64,000 nt of DNA from Nematopogon swammerdamellus (Eukaryota > Arthropoda > Insecta > Lepidoptera > Adelidae), in contig OX336336.1 in assembly GCA_946902875.1 (NCBI GenBank), forward strand, positions 666,045-730,044. Direction: 5' to 3'. Position numbers and translations under genes: made by a program. The notes under the pieces are model-generated. The model did not search any database. It worked only from the letters and a program-made list of their open reading frames with translations, and was not told where the DNA came from. How positions within the stretch are numbered: the stretch's first letter is position 1; every line of letters begins with the position of its first letter. This document shows, piece after piece, positions 40,001 to 52,000 of this stretch.

Positions 40001-43000
40001 TACTTACTAAAGTTGTTCGCTCACGTAAAAATTATAACAGAAAAATATTAGTCATTCAATTCTCCATATAAAGGACTGCAGGTAGTAGATATGTCCCGGG
40101 AAGGGTAACATCAGATCTGGCAAGCCTAGTTGGCCCAGTAAAAACCGGCTAACAAAACAAAAATCAAGAAAAAACAACTCCCTTCCCTCACGGCATCCTC
40201 TCAACACTTCTAACGCCTGTAGCACACAGAGGCGCAGAAGCGTAATGAAAACGGACTGTAGTGTTCGTTACGTTTTCATATCAATTTCGCGTAATAAACT
40301 TCTCTGAACGGTACACCGGATGCGAACTGAATCTATGCCATTTTGATGTCGGAAACTAAGCTACGCTGTTGCGTTTTGTCACAAGAACATGAACTCGTCG
40401 CGGAAGCAAGACAAACTGATTTGATTCCGCGTGCTGCGTGAGACGCAGCATTTAAATTATGCTAGACAACGCCACTTTCTCACCAACAGAGTAGTAGAAT
40501 CATGGAACAGTCTACCCAGTGAAATTGTAAATGCTGTCTCGGTGAATAATTTTAAAAACAAACTAGACTATGGGGGGCCGGGGTGCGTGTACTAAATATT
40601 ATGCCAGTACAGTTTCATTCTTTATAGCTAAATAAATATTTGAATCTGAATCTGTAAGTTAGCTTACTTTAAACATTACTATTAATAAGAAATAATTGGT
40701 AACAGGGGTGAAGAGCTTTATTATATTTTCTTAAAAAAAAGCTCCACAAAAAATTATTTCTTGATTGCCAAAAACAAATTGGTTGTGCCGCCCGACAAGA
40801 AATATTATTCCAAAATGTTGCCGGGCTGCTGAAATGTTGGCCGCCCATGAAAAATAGAGTAAGTTGGGTGCACAGTACATATGTGTATGTGAGTAGTGGA
40901 GTAGATTTGTACCGTGTGGGGCCGGCACTTTAAAAGAATAGCCCCACTGCATCTCTCCCGGTGTATGTCGTAAAAGGCGACTAAGGGATATGACTCCCTT
41001 CTTATATTACTAGGTGGTAGGGTTTAACCCACCCGGGTTGATACCAACGCACTGAATGATAGGTCTGTCAAACCGGTTATGTAAATAGTTTGTGTTTTCC
41101 ATCCAGTTCCGTGTAGCCGGCACGACCGAAGGGAAGCACTGACGTGGCACCAAGTTCACCCGGTGTTATGGGCTGACATCACGGATGTTGTAGGTGATGT
41201 AGCCAACCGAATCAGGTTCCATAAAAAAAAATGCGTGTACTGACGGCCGTAGTAGTCGTCGTAGTTGCGGTGCCGCGGCGGACGGTCGCGGCGCTCGCGG
41301 TGCCGCTCGCGGCGGTCGGCCGCGCTCGCCGCCGCCTCGCGCAGCTCCTCGTCGGCGGGGTCGGGGTCGCGCGCGTCCGCCCGCGACGGGCTCCAGTACG
41401 CCTCGTCTGCACACACGCACACACACGCTCGCACGCACCGCTCGTACATACACGCACACTTTTGAAGTTATACTTAACACGTTCGGCGTCGGTAACAGAA
41501 AGTAAGTAGAAAGTGAAAGGTGCGGGAAATTTAGAGTGGCCACTCGCCAGTCCCGGCCTCGATTAATACCCTCCTCTACTGCCGATGGGCCCGGATATGT
41601 TCGGTGAAGCCATCGCAAGCTTAGATCCACACCTTCCTTCCTGTGTGCTGCGACACTAAAACTTTTCATACAAATTTTGACTACAGTCATAGCAGTACTG
41701 TTCCCTTGCATATGTTTTTCGATATGTAATATGACAGTACGGCTACACGCCATAGCAACACGCCGGCTATAACCGTAGTGTGCGTGCCTGCACACATCTG
41801 TCTATGTGTGAGTGAAGTGGTCACAAATATGTACTGTCTGTGTGACAGTACGCAAACTATGCAGGCTCATTATGTGACAGTAGAGAGTGTTTTATACAAG
41901 CGCTGGTACACAGGCGACTGTTATAACCAGACATCGGAATCCGCGGGGCACGAATACGACCTTGTTAGGGATTGACTACGGCGATCAATAAACAATCGAC
42001 ACTGTTATCGATACTCATATTTATTTGTTTATTGTATTTTATTCATGTCATATTTCAGACCTGAATACTTATATACCTACAGTACTTATATAAACATGTA
42101 TACTTTATGTTAACGATTAAGTAAATATAATACATATTTATATAAGGTCTTTCAAAATTAGTTCATAGTACGCTAAGGGGGGGTTCTGTATCATATAGGG
42201 AGTAAAACCTTTATAAAAACTTTTGGACCTTGGGTTTTTTTTAAGTAAAAAATTTTTTTATGTAGGTATTTAAATAAAAAAATAGGTGGTTGATTTTTAT
42301 AACCTAATCGATTCAGTTTCATAACAGTAACAAAAAAGTCTTCGTGACCATTATGATGTAACACGTGTAAGTTGGTAAAAAAAATTAAATTCTTTCTATT
42401 CCATACTAATAAAACTAAAATTGTGGTTTTTCACAATTTCTGAAAGAAAGAGATATACGTGTTGGAAGACTTTTTTGTTCCTAGCACGAAACTGAAACGA
42501 TTAAGAAAATTTTTTTTTTACATTTAACATTAAAAAAAAAAAAATTGTGAAAAAAAAAATTCTTTGTTCTTCAAAAGTGATCTATTTCCGATACAGAACC
42601 CCCCCTTAGCTTACTATGAACTAATTTTGTAAGACCTATTTTTTTTGGACCTTGGCCTTTTTTTTATGTAAAATATTTTTTTATGTGTTTAAATAAAAAA
42701 ATAGGTGGTTGATTTTTATAGCCTAATCGATTCAGTTTCATAACAGTAACAAAAAAGTCTTCAATATCATTATGATGTAACACGTGTAAGTTGGTAAAAA
42801 AAATCAAATTCTTTCTATTCCATACTAATAAAACTAATATTGTGGTTTGAACAGATTTGTATTGTACCTACAAAGTAAATACAACATTTGTTTATTATAT
42901 CTTATTTTCTATAGAAATACTCTTAGTTTTAATAATCGACATTATTTCATATTATTCTAAAATAACGATCGATTTTCGATATTTGTGGATACATTGTCCC

Positions 43001-46000
43001 ATCACTAAACAACCTTGAATCATTCGTGCCCCGCGGATTCCGATGTATGGTTATAACCGTAGTGTCTCTAATGAGGCATCCAATACCCACGGCTCCAGCC
43101 GTACTGTCACATTTTATTATGAAAATATTACTGCTATAGCAATACCGCCGCCGAACGTGTTAAGGGTAGGGAGGGAGGGGTGGAGAGGGCAGAGAGAGGG
43201 GGGGGGGGGGGGGGGAGGGGAGAGAGGCAATATAACTTATAACGCAAGTACATAAGTACATGCAACATATTTTTATAGCATACAATGAGCGATACATGCT
43301 ATAACTCGTTATGACCAAACACTGGATGTCAGTACAAAAGATAGATGAATCACCACCTGCTGGCAGCTCTTCATCCGACATGACCATCGGCACCACTTCC
43401 ATCTACTACCTGTTGGCAGCTCTTCCATCCGGAACAACTCATCATTGACAAAGTGGTCATCGCCAACTTCTACGTGCACGGTCATAATCCTTGCGCATAC
43501 TCCCTAACCTTACTCCTCATCATCGACTAGGAGGTCATCGCCAACATCCTCGCCCACTTCCATTATCCTTGTGCATACTCCCTAACCTTACTAATTATTA
43601 TATTATTCAATTATCATATCATAAACATAGTTTAATTTGTAACTTCGTTACATTGGCGCCCACATTTTAACAGAAGTGTTTCTAAATAAACAGAAAACTC
43701 CATTAACTCATTATGCCATTATTTTATTCACAAACATAAAGCGAAAACTTTTTTTTCTTCATTAGGTGGATGCAAAGGCGAAAATAAAGAGAAAAAAATA
43801 CATCCCGACCAGGATTCGAATGTGAGACTATCAATTTCGCCAGGGGGTTGATGACGTATCCTCTCAAAAATTTCAAAACATAGCATCTTCTACAGTATGA
43901 CGACGTAAGTACCAAAGTTCCGACAACTTGCATGATTCCATATTGAATATTATGCTGTCGTCACCAAAGTCATATTTGGCATTGCTCACTAGTAGTTGAC
44001 TTGAAAGAAGATGTAGAACTGAGCTAGCGATGGCTTCACCGAACATATCCGGGCCTATTGGCAGTAAAGGAGGGTGTCAATCAAGGTGGAATTATTAGTA
44101 AATTTTTGTATGTAAAAAAATATATATAAAGCGAAAACCTTTAGCACAAATGCGAGAAACGAAGTCACAAACCAAAACCTATATAATATGACAGGACAAA
44201 CAAAAGAAACTAGCATTCATTCTTCACATTTAAAATTGATCAGGAGGCGACAACCGCAACTGCAAGCCGAGACAATGATATAGTGCCGGGTGATGAACAT
44301 GCCTTCAATGTGATGTTAAACCAAACAGCAAAAACTGCAGTCAATGAAAACTACAATGTTTCAGAGTAGGTAACGTTGCGTTGTTGTTGAGAAGCAAATA
44401 GCAGGTTGACTGTGATCTCTTACTGCTTCCTTCTTCACATCAATACTTGCTTGCAAAGGTCACCGCTGCAAAACAAGACAATAGTGTCAGTGCTGCGGCA
44501 GTTACCTCTACTGCAGACCGCTCTCAACTACAAACCGCAAGAGTTTTATACAATTGGAGCACTTGCGGGATGGCTCAGCTAATTACCAACTTGCGCCTCC
44601 TGGACTCTATCCAGCGTCGAGCGGTTCGACTGGTGGGTTACAGATGTGGGGAGGAGCGGTTCATGCAATTGCACCATCACTTTTCCACCTCCGCACCACG
44701 CGCACTGGGCAGGGATTGCATCCCTTACTACCTATTGATTTACCGGGAATGCGTACGGATCGGTTCTGTTGTAAGTTTTGAAAATCAGTGGCTGAGCCGA
44801 GGGACCGAAGATGCTCGACATAGGCTCACTTCCCCTTGCGAAACCGCGTTCAGCAAGGAGCTATGTCGAAAATAGACTCCTAACTATACAAAGCTCTTCT
44901 GAAATCTGTATGAACTTACGGAAAATAATTATGGGGTATCACCAGTAACTTCAACATAGAAATACTGCAAAGGTACCAGAATGTCACACTCAGAAAAGTA
45001 TGACACACACCTTGGTTCACAAAAACAGAGGAAATACCCAAAAACTTAGAAGTCCCCACTGTAATGGAAGAAATAAATGAGCGTAGCGCTCGATACCACT
45101 TCAGGTTGGAGAACCATGTAAACCCGCTAGCAGTGCAGCTCATACATAACAGAAATCATGTAACTAGACTGAGGAGGCACGATGTCCTGGAATTAAATAA
45201 ACGAGACTAGTAGCACCGAAGGTGGCTGATTACTGGATCACAACACCTACAAGGCAAAATGACGCTGAAAAAACCTGCTTATGGTGGAAAGACTGATCAC
45301 AAGTACCTGTAAAATAATAAAAATAAATTGTGGGACGGATTCAAGTCACACTGTCATTAGGCCTTTTAACCGCTCAGGCTTCGGCACTGTCGCAACCCCA
45401 TTTACATAAAAAAAAAGTCAGAGGTTTGCGCTTGCACAGTTCAGTTGCGGGTTGCGAGAAATACACTTTTTCGGAAAAATATAACAAATTTAACACCTAT
45501 AGCAAATTTAGCCTGGTTACAACATTTAGTACAAAGTTATGTACCTATACACATATAGTGCACTGACCTTTGTTTTGATTTCAAATTGTGAGTTGAAAAT
45601 TGCAGTTCACAAAATAAGTGAATCCTCACTTATTTTACACCTCCTTGTAAGTAATTTCATTAGCTTTACTTGCCAATAACTTTATTGATCTAACTTCATT
45701 ATTTTATTAAATATATGAGTTTATATGCGCCGTGCGGCGCCAAATCCCGCAAGGCGAAAGTGGCATGGAAGTCATCGGAGGTCAGTATATTGAATTAATT
45801 AATTAAGTTGGCATACGAAGGGTTAAACATTCTCAACAGATGAGTAGTGGTGTAGTACCTCTCTTGCGAGGGTCCTTGTTCCTACGCGAGGTCGGGTAGT
45901 GGTTGCGCTCGGGGTCACGGTGGCGCCGGTCGTCGTACTTGCGCTCCGACTCCAGCGTTGCGTAGCGCCGGCCGCGCTCCTCCCGGTAGCGCCGCTCCTT

Positions 46001-49000
46001 GTCCTCCGGCCGCGGGGGCTTCGAGGACGTGTACGACCCCTCACGGTACCTCCTGAACCCACAAACAGATTAATTTTAAAACTATTTTAGATTGTCCTTC
46101 GTTACACTCTTTACAGGTAAATAAGAAAACAGGCCCAATGAAAATCGGACTGGCGCACCGAGGGTTCTGTACCTCCACGTAATTGGCTGGTTTTAATTAT
46201 TTATTGATCTATTTACACTTTGCACTATAATCACACCTAGTTTGACGCTTGTTTGTATTATTTGTTATTATGATAGAGCAAACACAAATAAAAAAATTTT
46301 TTATGTGATATAACTACAAATTAACGATTTTCGGATTTCTTTTTGAAGTAAATCATAAGTTTCAATGAGTAAGTTTGCGAGTATCAAAATATGCGACATA
46401 AATGGCCGTATCAATTGATCAAGAGCACTGACCTGCGCTCCCTCTCGCGGTCGCTGTAGTAGTCTGTGTCCTCGGTGTCGTAGCGCGCGCTGCGGGCGGG
46501 AGGGCGCCGGTAGCGCCGCTCGTCGTCTCTGTGCTCGCGCCGCCCCTCCTCCCAGCGCCGCTCCTCCCGCTTCCTCTCCTCCCGGTAGCGCGGCTCGCGC
46601 TCGTCCGACACCCGCCGCTTGTCGCGCCGCGGCGACGCCTTGAACGCGCGGTCGCGGTCCGTGTCCTCGCCGGACGTGTTGGTGCGGTTGAGCGACTGCG
46701 CCTGCGAGGTGTTGCCGCGCGGCTCCGCCGCCGGCTCCGAGGGCTCCGGCTTGCGCTCCGGCGGCGCCTCGGGCGCGTTCACGCCTGCGCCGTCCGTCCT
46801 CTGGTCGCGGAACGAGAAGTCGACCGAGGAGACCACGGTGAGGTCCTGCAGGTTCTCGCCCTCCATCTCCTCCTCGCGCCGCCGCCGCTCGCCCTGCGGC
46901 GGCGACGCCCGCCCGTGCTCCCCGTACTCGGCCGCGCCGAGACCCGCGTCCGGGGAGTCGGTCGCGCCGATCACGTTGCGCGCCGCACTCCTACCGGCCG
47001 GCTCCGGGTAGTCCGAGCCGTCGAGGTTCTGCTCGCGCGGCTCCGAGGACGCGGCGTCGTAGTCGCGGTCCACGCCCGTCACCACCCTCTGCTCGCCGCC
47101 GGCCGCGTAGTTCACGTTGGGGAACTGCTGTCGGAACTCACCACTCGACTCGCCGGGCACGAGCCGGTCCATCCCGAACGGTCGGTGATCGGAGCCCCTC
47201 GCACTCGGGGCTCGCGGGTAGGAATCTCCGCGTCCGAACTGACTGCGCAGGCGATCGGTGGTCTGGCCATCGATGCGCCGCTCCATGTAGTCCTGCGAGG
47301 GCTGGAGGGCGTCGGTCTGTTGGCCGGGCACCATACGCGAGAGCCCCGGCGGAGGTTCGTCCGCCGCCAGGCCGGCGCCGGCGCCGGTCGCGTACTCCGC
47401 CTCCTGCTGCCCCACCACGGTGCGACGCAGGCCTGAGTAGTCCGCGTAGTCCCCGCTCGACAGGTGAGCCGTCTGGAGGTATTCGTTCCTGTCGTTCTGG
47501 GGCGCCACCTCTACATTTTCGACGGGCGCAGACGGCGGCGGCGCCGGTGCGAGCCGGTACGCGGCGGCGGACGGAGCCGGCGGGTCCGGCCGCTCTGAGT
47601 TGTCCGGTGTCGTCTCGAGGTTGGCCGTCGGATATCCGCTGGGACTCCTGGATGGCTGCAGGGAGGCTTTAGCGGCGACCGACGGAGAAGCTAGGTTTGG
47701 CGACACTCTGCTGAGTCCGTCTCTGTGGGGTAACGGAGGTAGACCCTGCGGACCGGCCGTCGGTGCGACGCCTGTAGCTGGTTTATTCGAATTTTTATGA
47801 GAGATAGGTCCGGCTCGTTTGAATGGATTTTGTCCAGACGACGGAGGAGCAGGAGGGAACCCGAGCGGAGGGGGCAGCGTGGCCGGCGGTGGTGCCGGGT
47901 CGAGGCCGGCGGGCGGTATCGTCGGTGGAGGTATGCAATTGGATATCTCTCGCCGGTCGGAGACTTGGATCTCCGCTGCAGACTCGTGAGGAACATAGTC
48001 CGGGGTTGGGTTTTCCCTATTGCTGACGCTCAAACTCTCCATGCCATTTGCTAAGTCGTAGTGAGCGCTCCGCTCCTCCGACAGGGCTGGTCCGAAGTTA
48101 TCGTCGGGTCGCACGTCGTCCTGTCGCTCCTCCTCGTCCTCGAGAGCCGAATGCGGATAATTAAAGTTAGTATTGTCGGTGTTGAGACCGGGGCTGCTTT
48201 TGCTCGAGTTTCTCGATAGGTTGTCGCTCTTGTACGTACCCTCCGAGTGCGTGGGCGGCCCGTCGCTCGACTCCTGCGACATCTGCGACTCGACCGACCA
48301 CTGCGGCGTCAAGTTCTCGAGATGAAACCGCTTCCCGAGCGCCAGGTTGGGGATGCGCTCCTTCACGGCGTCACGGTCGCCGAGGGAGCGCACGACGGGC
48401 TCGTCGGCTGCGGACCGCGCCGGAGACTGAGTGTTCCTGTTGGCGCTGTCGGAGGAGTTCGGTCTGCCGGCCGAAGCGCCCGTAGGGTCGCCGATGGGCC
48501 GGGCGATCGGGGGCACGGAAGGATTGCGCAAGCCATCCACGGACCAATTCCAGGAGTCGTCGGTGCCGAAGCTCTCCTCCAGAATGTTGGCGTTTAAGTT
48601 GTGATGCGGCTGCGGCGGCTGGTGCTGCTGCGGCGCACGGTTCTGCTGCAGCAGCTTGTGCTGGGAGTTCTTCTCGTCCCAGCCCCAGTCCCAAGTGTCC
48701 TCCCAGCCGTCGGCGCCCGGCTGCGGCTGCTGGGGAGGCTGGTTCTGGTTGTAGTGCGCGGTGCGGTAGGTGTGCTGGTAGGCGGGCTGTGAGTCGTAGC
48801 CCTGGCCGGTGTAGTTGTGGTTGTACTGGTAGTAGTGGTTGGCGTTGCCGGCCGGCGCGCCGGGCTGTTGGCCGTACTGCGTGGGGTACTGCTGCTGCTG
48901 CTGCTGCTGGGGGTTCCAGTACTGCTGGGCGGGGGCGGGCGCGGGCGCGGGGGGCTGCGCCGTGGGCTGCGACGGCCGGTTCTGGTAGCCGGGGTAGGGC

Positions 49001-52000
49001 TGCTGATTCATCATCCCTTGAGTGTTGTTGTGCAAGGGTGGCTGTAACAAAAATGTATTAATGTTTGAGCGAGAAGCAAATACTGGATTTAAATATTTTA
49101 CACATTATTATTTTCTGTTTCGTAAATAGGGTTTTATAAAATTATAGATTTCATCTATATGGCTATTTATTGTCTACTCTACTTGTCTCAAATGTTACTT
49201 TCCTCCGTCTACAAAAAAAAAAACTGATTATAATTAATATTCAATAACCATGATAATAAAGGAGGAAAAAGTTTGCAGCATTGGTTTTAATTATTTAGGT
49301 TATAGTATTAGTGTTGTATGTTCTGTGTAGTATCTATGTATCGGATATGATTGATCACGCTGAGTTGGGATTCTTATCAACTAAATCCGCTGAAATCCAT
49401 TACCTACCACTAAAACACTCTTTTTTTATCTTTATTTTGTTTAAGGCTTTTAGCCATTTTGCCATGAGAACCCCATAGTAACTAAATAAATTGATATTTT
49501 AATCTACTCTAGCTAGCCCGAATCAATGCCTGTGACTTTATAAAAAAACTTAGTATGAATTCAAAAATTTCCCCCTGAGCTCGTCCCAAGGCTTCATTTA
49601 CTTTAAACAACAGGTTGAGTCTGTCAGTTCTTAAGTCTCTCAATAGCTTCTGCCTCAGTTCACGGTTCCGGGCGCATTCCAACAATATATGGAGGGAGTA
49701 GGTCCTCTTCTATCCCACATGTGCTGCAGTTGGGTGATTGTGCTATCTTCATGAGGTACATTGTCCTATTTGTTGGAATGTGTCCGGATCGCAATCTCAC
49801 ACTCACAATAAAGTTCCAACTATTGTTTATTGAGCGTTCATAACGCAGTAAGACTGTACTCGAATTGTCACAATGTGTTCTATCCGGTTCAATACCACAC
49901 ACAAAGAAGAACCGACAATAAAATTCGCAGGGTATTTTTTTCATAAATATTTTTACAAGTATTTTCGTGACTATCCACATAATAACATCTCTTTTTTTTT
50001 GTCTTTAATTTGTACAGGAAATAAATTATAAATTATAAAAAAAAAACGTGTGGGGCCGGTACATAAAAAGAATAGTCCCACTGCATCTCTCCCCATGCAT
50101 GTCGTAAAAGGCGACTAAGGGATAAGGACAAGATGCCGCGCTAAAGGGCGACAGGCTCGCCACCTCTCACCGGGGAACGGTACTTCCACCGAGTCATGCA
50201 GCAGGTGGGTCTTCGTACCTTACTTGCTGCTTGATCTTCTCACATTTTTATTTTATATTTTACAGATGCTGTTCGAATACTTTGCAAAACGTGGTGTTCG
50301 GTGTTGTGCTGTAATTTACCAGAGTTCTTGCAGCACAACACCGATTACTCTGCTTACCCCGATTGTTGGGATTCAGCGTGTGTGTTATGTATGTAAAAAA
50401 AAACCAATGAAATGGCAAATGGATAGGTATACAATGTAGCATCTGTAAAATATTAAATAAAAATGTGTAAGTACGCACGTTAGAAGTTATACTTCTTGTA
50501 CTGTACTGAATAAATAATTTGGAATTTGGCATGAATAATTTTCGCTCCCTCTGGCCCCTCCTTCCCCTCTCCACTCTCTCCCTCTCTCCCACATTTTTTC
50601 TGAGGTTACACCCCATTTTCATATGATATTTTGACAATACACTTCATTCAAAAAAGTCATTAAAGAAAGATGAAACTAAAATGTTTGCCATATTTGGCCA
50701 ATAATGTGAGCACACCGTGTAGTGGCAGCATGGCATATTAGCAACATGTAGCATCATATTATATAAACAAGACTAGTATAATATTGACCCAGGTGTTAGC
50801 GGATCAAGTTGTACTAATAACATTTCGAGTGAAAGGAGGCCAATCCTATAATAATAATAACACAAGCAGTGCGAGGTGAGCCTGATGCATTACATACATA
50901 ACTAGCTGTGCCCGCGGCTCCGCCCGCTCTCATATTTGACTTTTCTGCTAACCTCATAAGCCATTTAACGCGATGAAATGTAGCCTATAATTGATGGGAA
51001 GAACAAAGCTATCCGTAGAAGCAAACTGTTTTAAAATCGGTTCAGTGGTTCTCGAGTTACAAGCGGACAGACAGACATACATACATACAGACAGACAGAA
51101 AGCAGACGTTGGATTTTATTAAAGGTAAGGAAGGATTAGATGATAATAATTTTAAACGAAGAATTAAACAAATTTTAATTGAAAAGAGTTATTTATTACA
51201 CTGTTAAGGATGCTTATAGCTGACCATAATTTTATCTGAGAAATTTGACTAGGCTGTTTTTCCCACTAAATAACTTGACAATTGGATACACTATGTATCT
51301 TCAGATTTTTAATATGACTTATTACTTATTACATTTCTTTGTAATAAACTGTTACTAATTGTTGTTGAATTGACTTGATATATTTAAGTATCAAATTGAC
51401 GATGGCACTATACACCAGATATAGGTAATGTAAATAGGCAGAGTAGGTGGTCAGATTATTGAGTATTCATGTTTATGCTGTAAATATTAATGCTCTTGTG
51501 AGCGGTAGTATTGGTTAATTATTTATAAGTTACTATAATATAATACTTATAAGGTAATAACAAAACATTGTGACTTGCGAAGTTTGTTTGTCAGTTCTTC
51601 TTCGCATTGAATTTAGAACTGGCGTAATTTTCGACATATCCAAGCGTAGATTACCTACCTATGGATGAAATTATACAATAAACAATAAAGCAAGGACACC
51701 AAACTGCTTGATGCAGCTGTTTCAGCACTCGCCAGCTATACAATGGAAACGGTACTTGTGTAGGTACAGAGCAATGTGTTATAGAGAACAAACTCATAAC
51801 ACGGTGAAGAAATTTCTAGGTATATGCAAGATAAGTCTCTAGTAGAGATAGGACACAGATATGATAAGATGTGTTCACACGGACGCACGCTCCACTCGTG
51901 GACCGCTCTCCGTGTCACTAGCAAAATGTGAAAGCAAGGAATCTTTTAGAAATGAATGTATGCATGAAATATTAAATGTAAGACTGCTGAGTGCAGTCCG

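Noticed and set aside
46531..47436. A 301-codon plus-strand frame opposite Sec16 exon 1
   Set aside because: GC-rich antisense of the Arg/Glu-rich coding exon, with Leu/Arg/Val-biased composition typical of a shadow frame.
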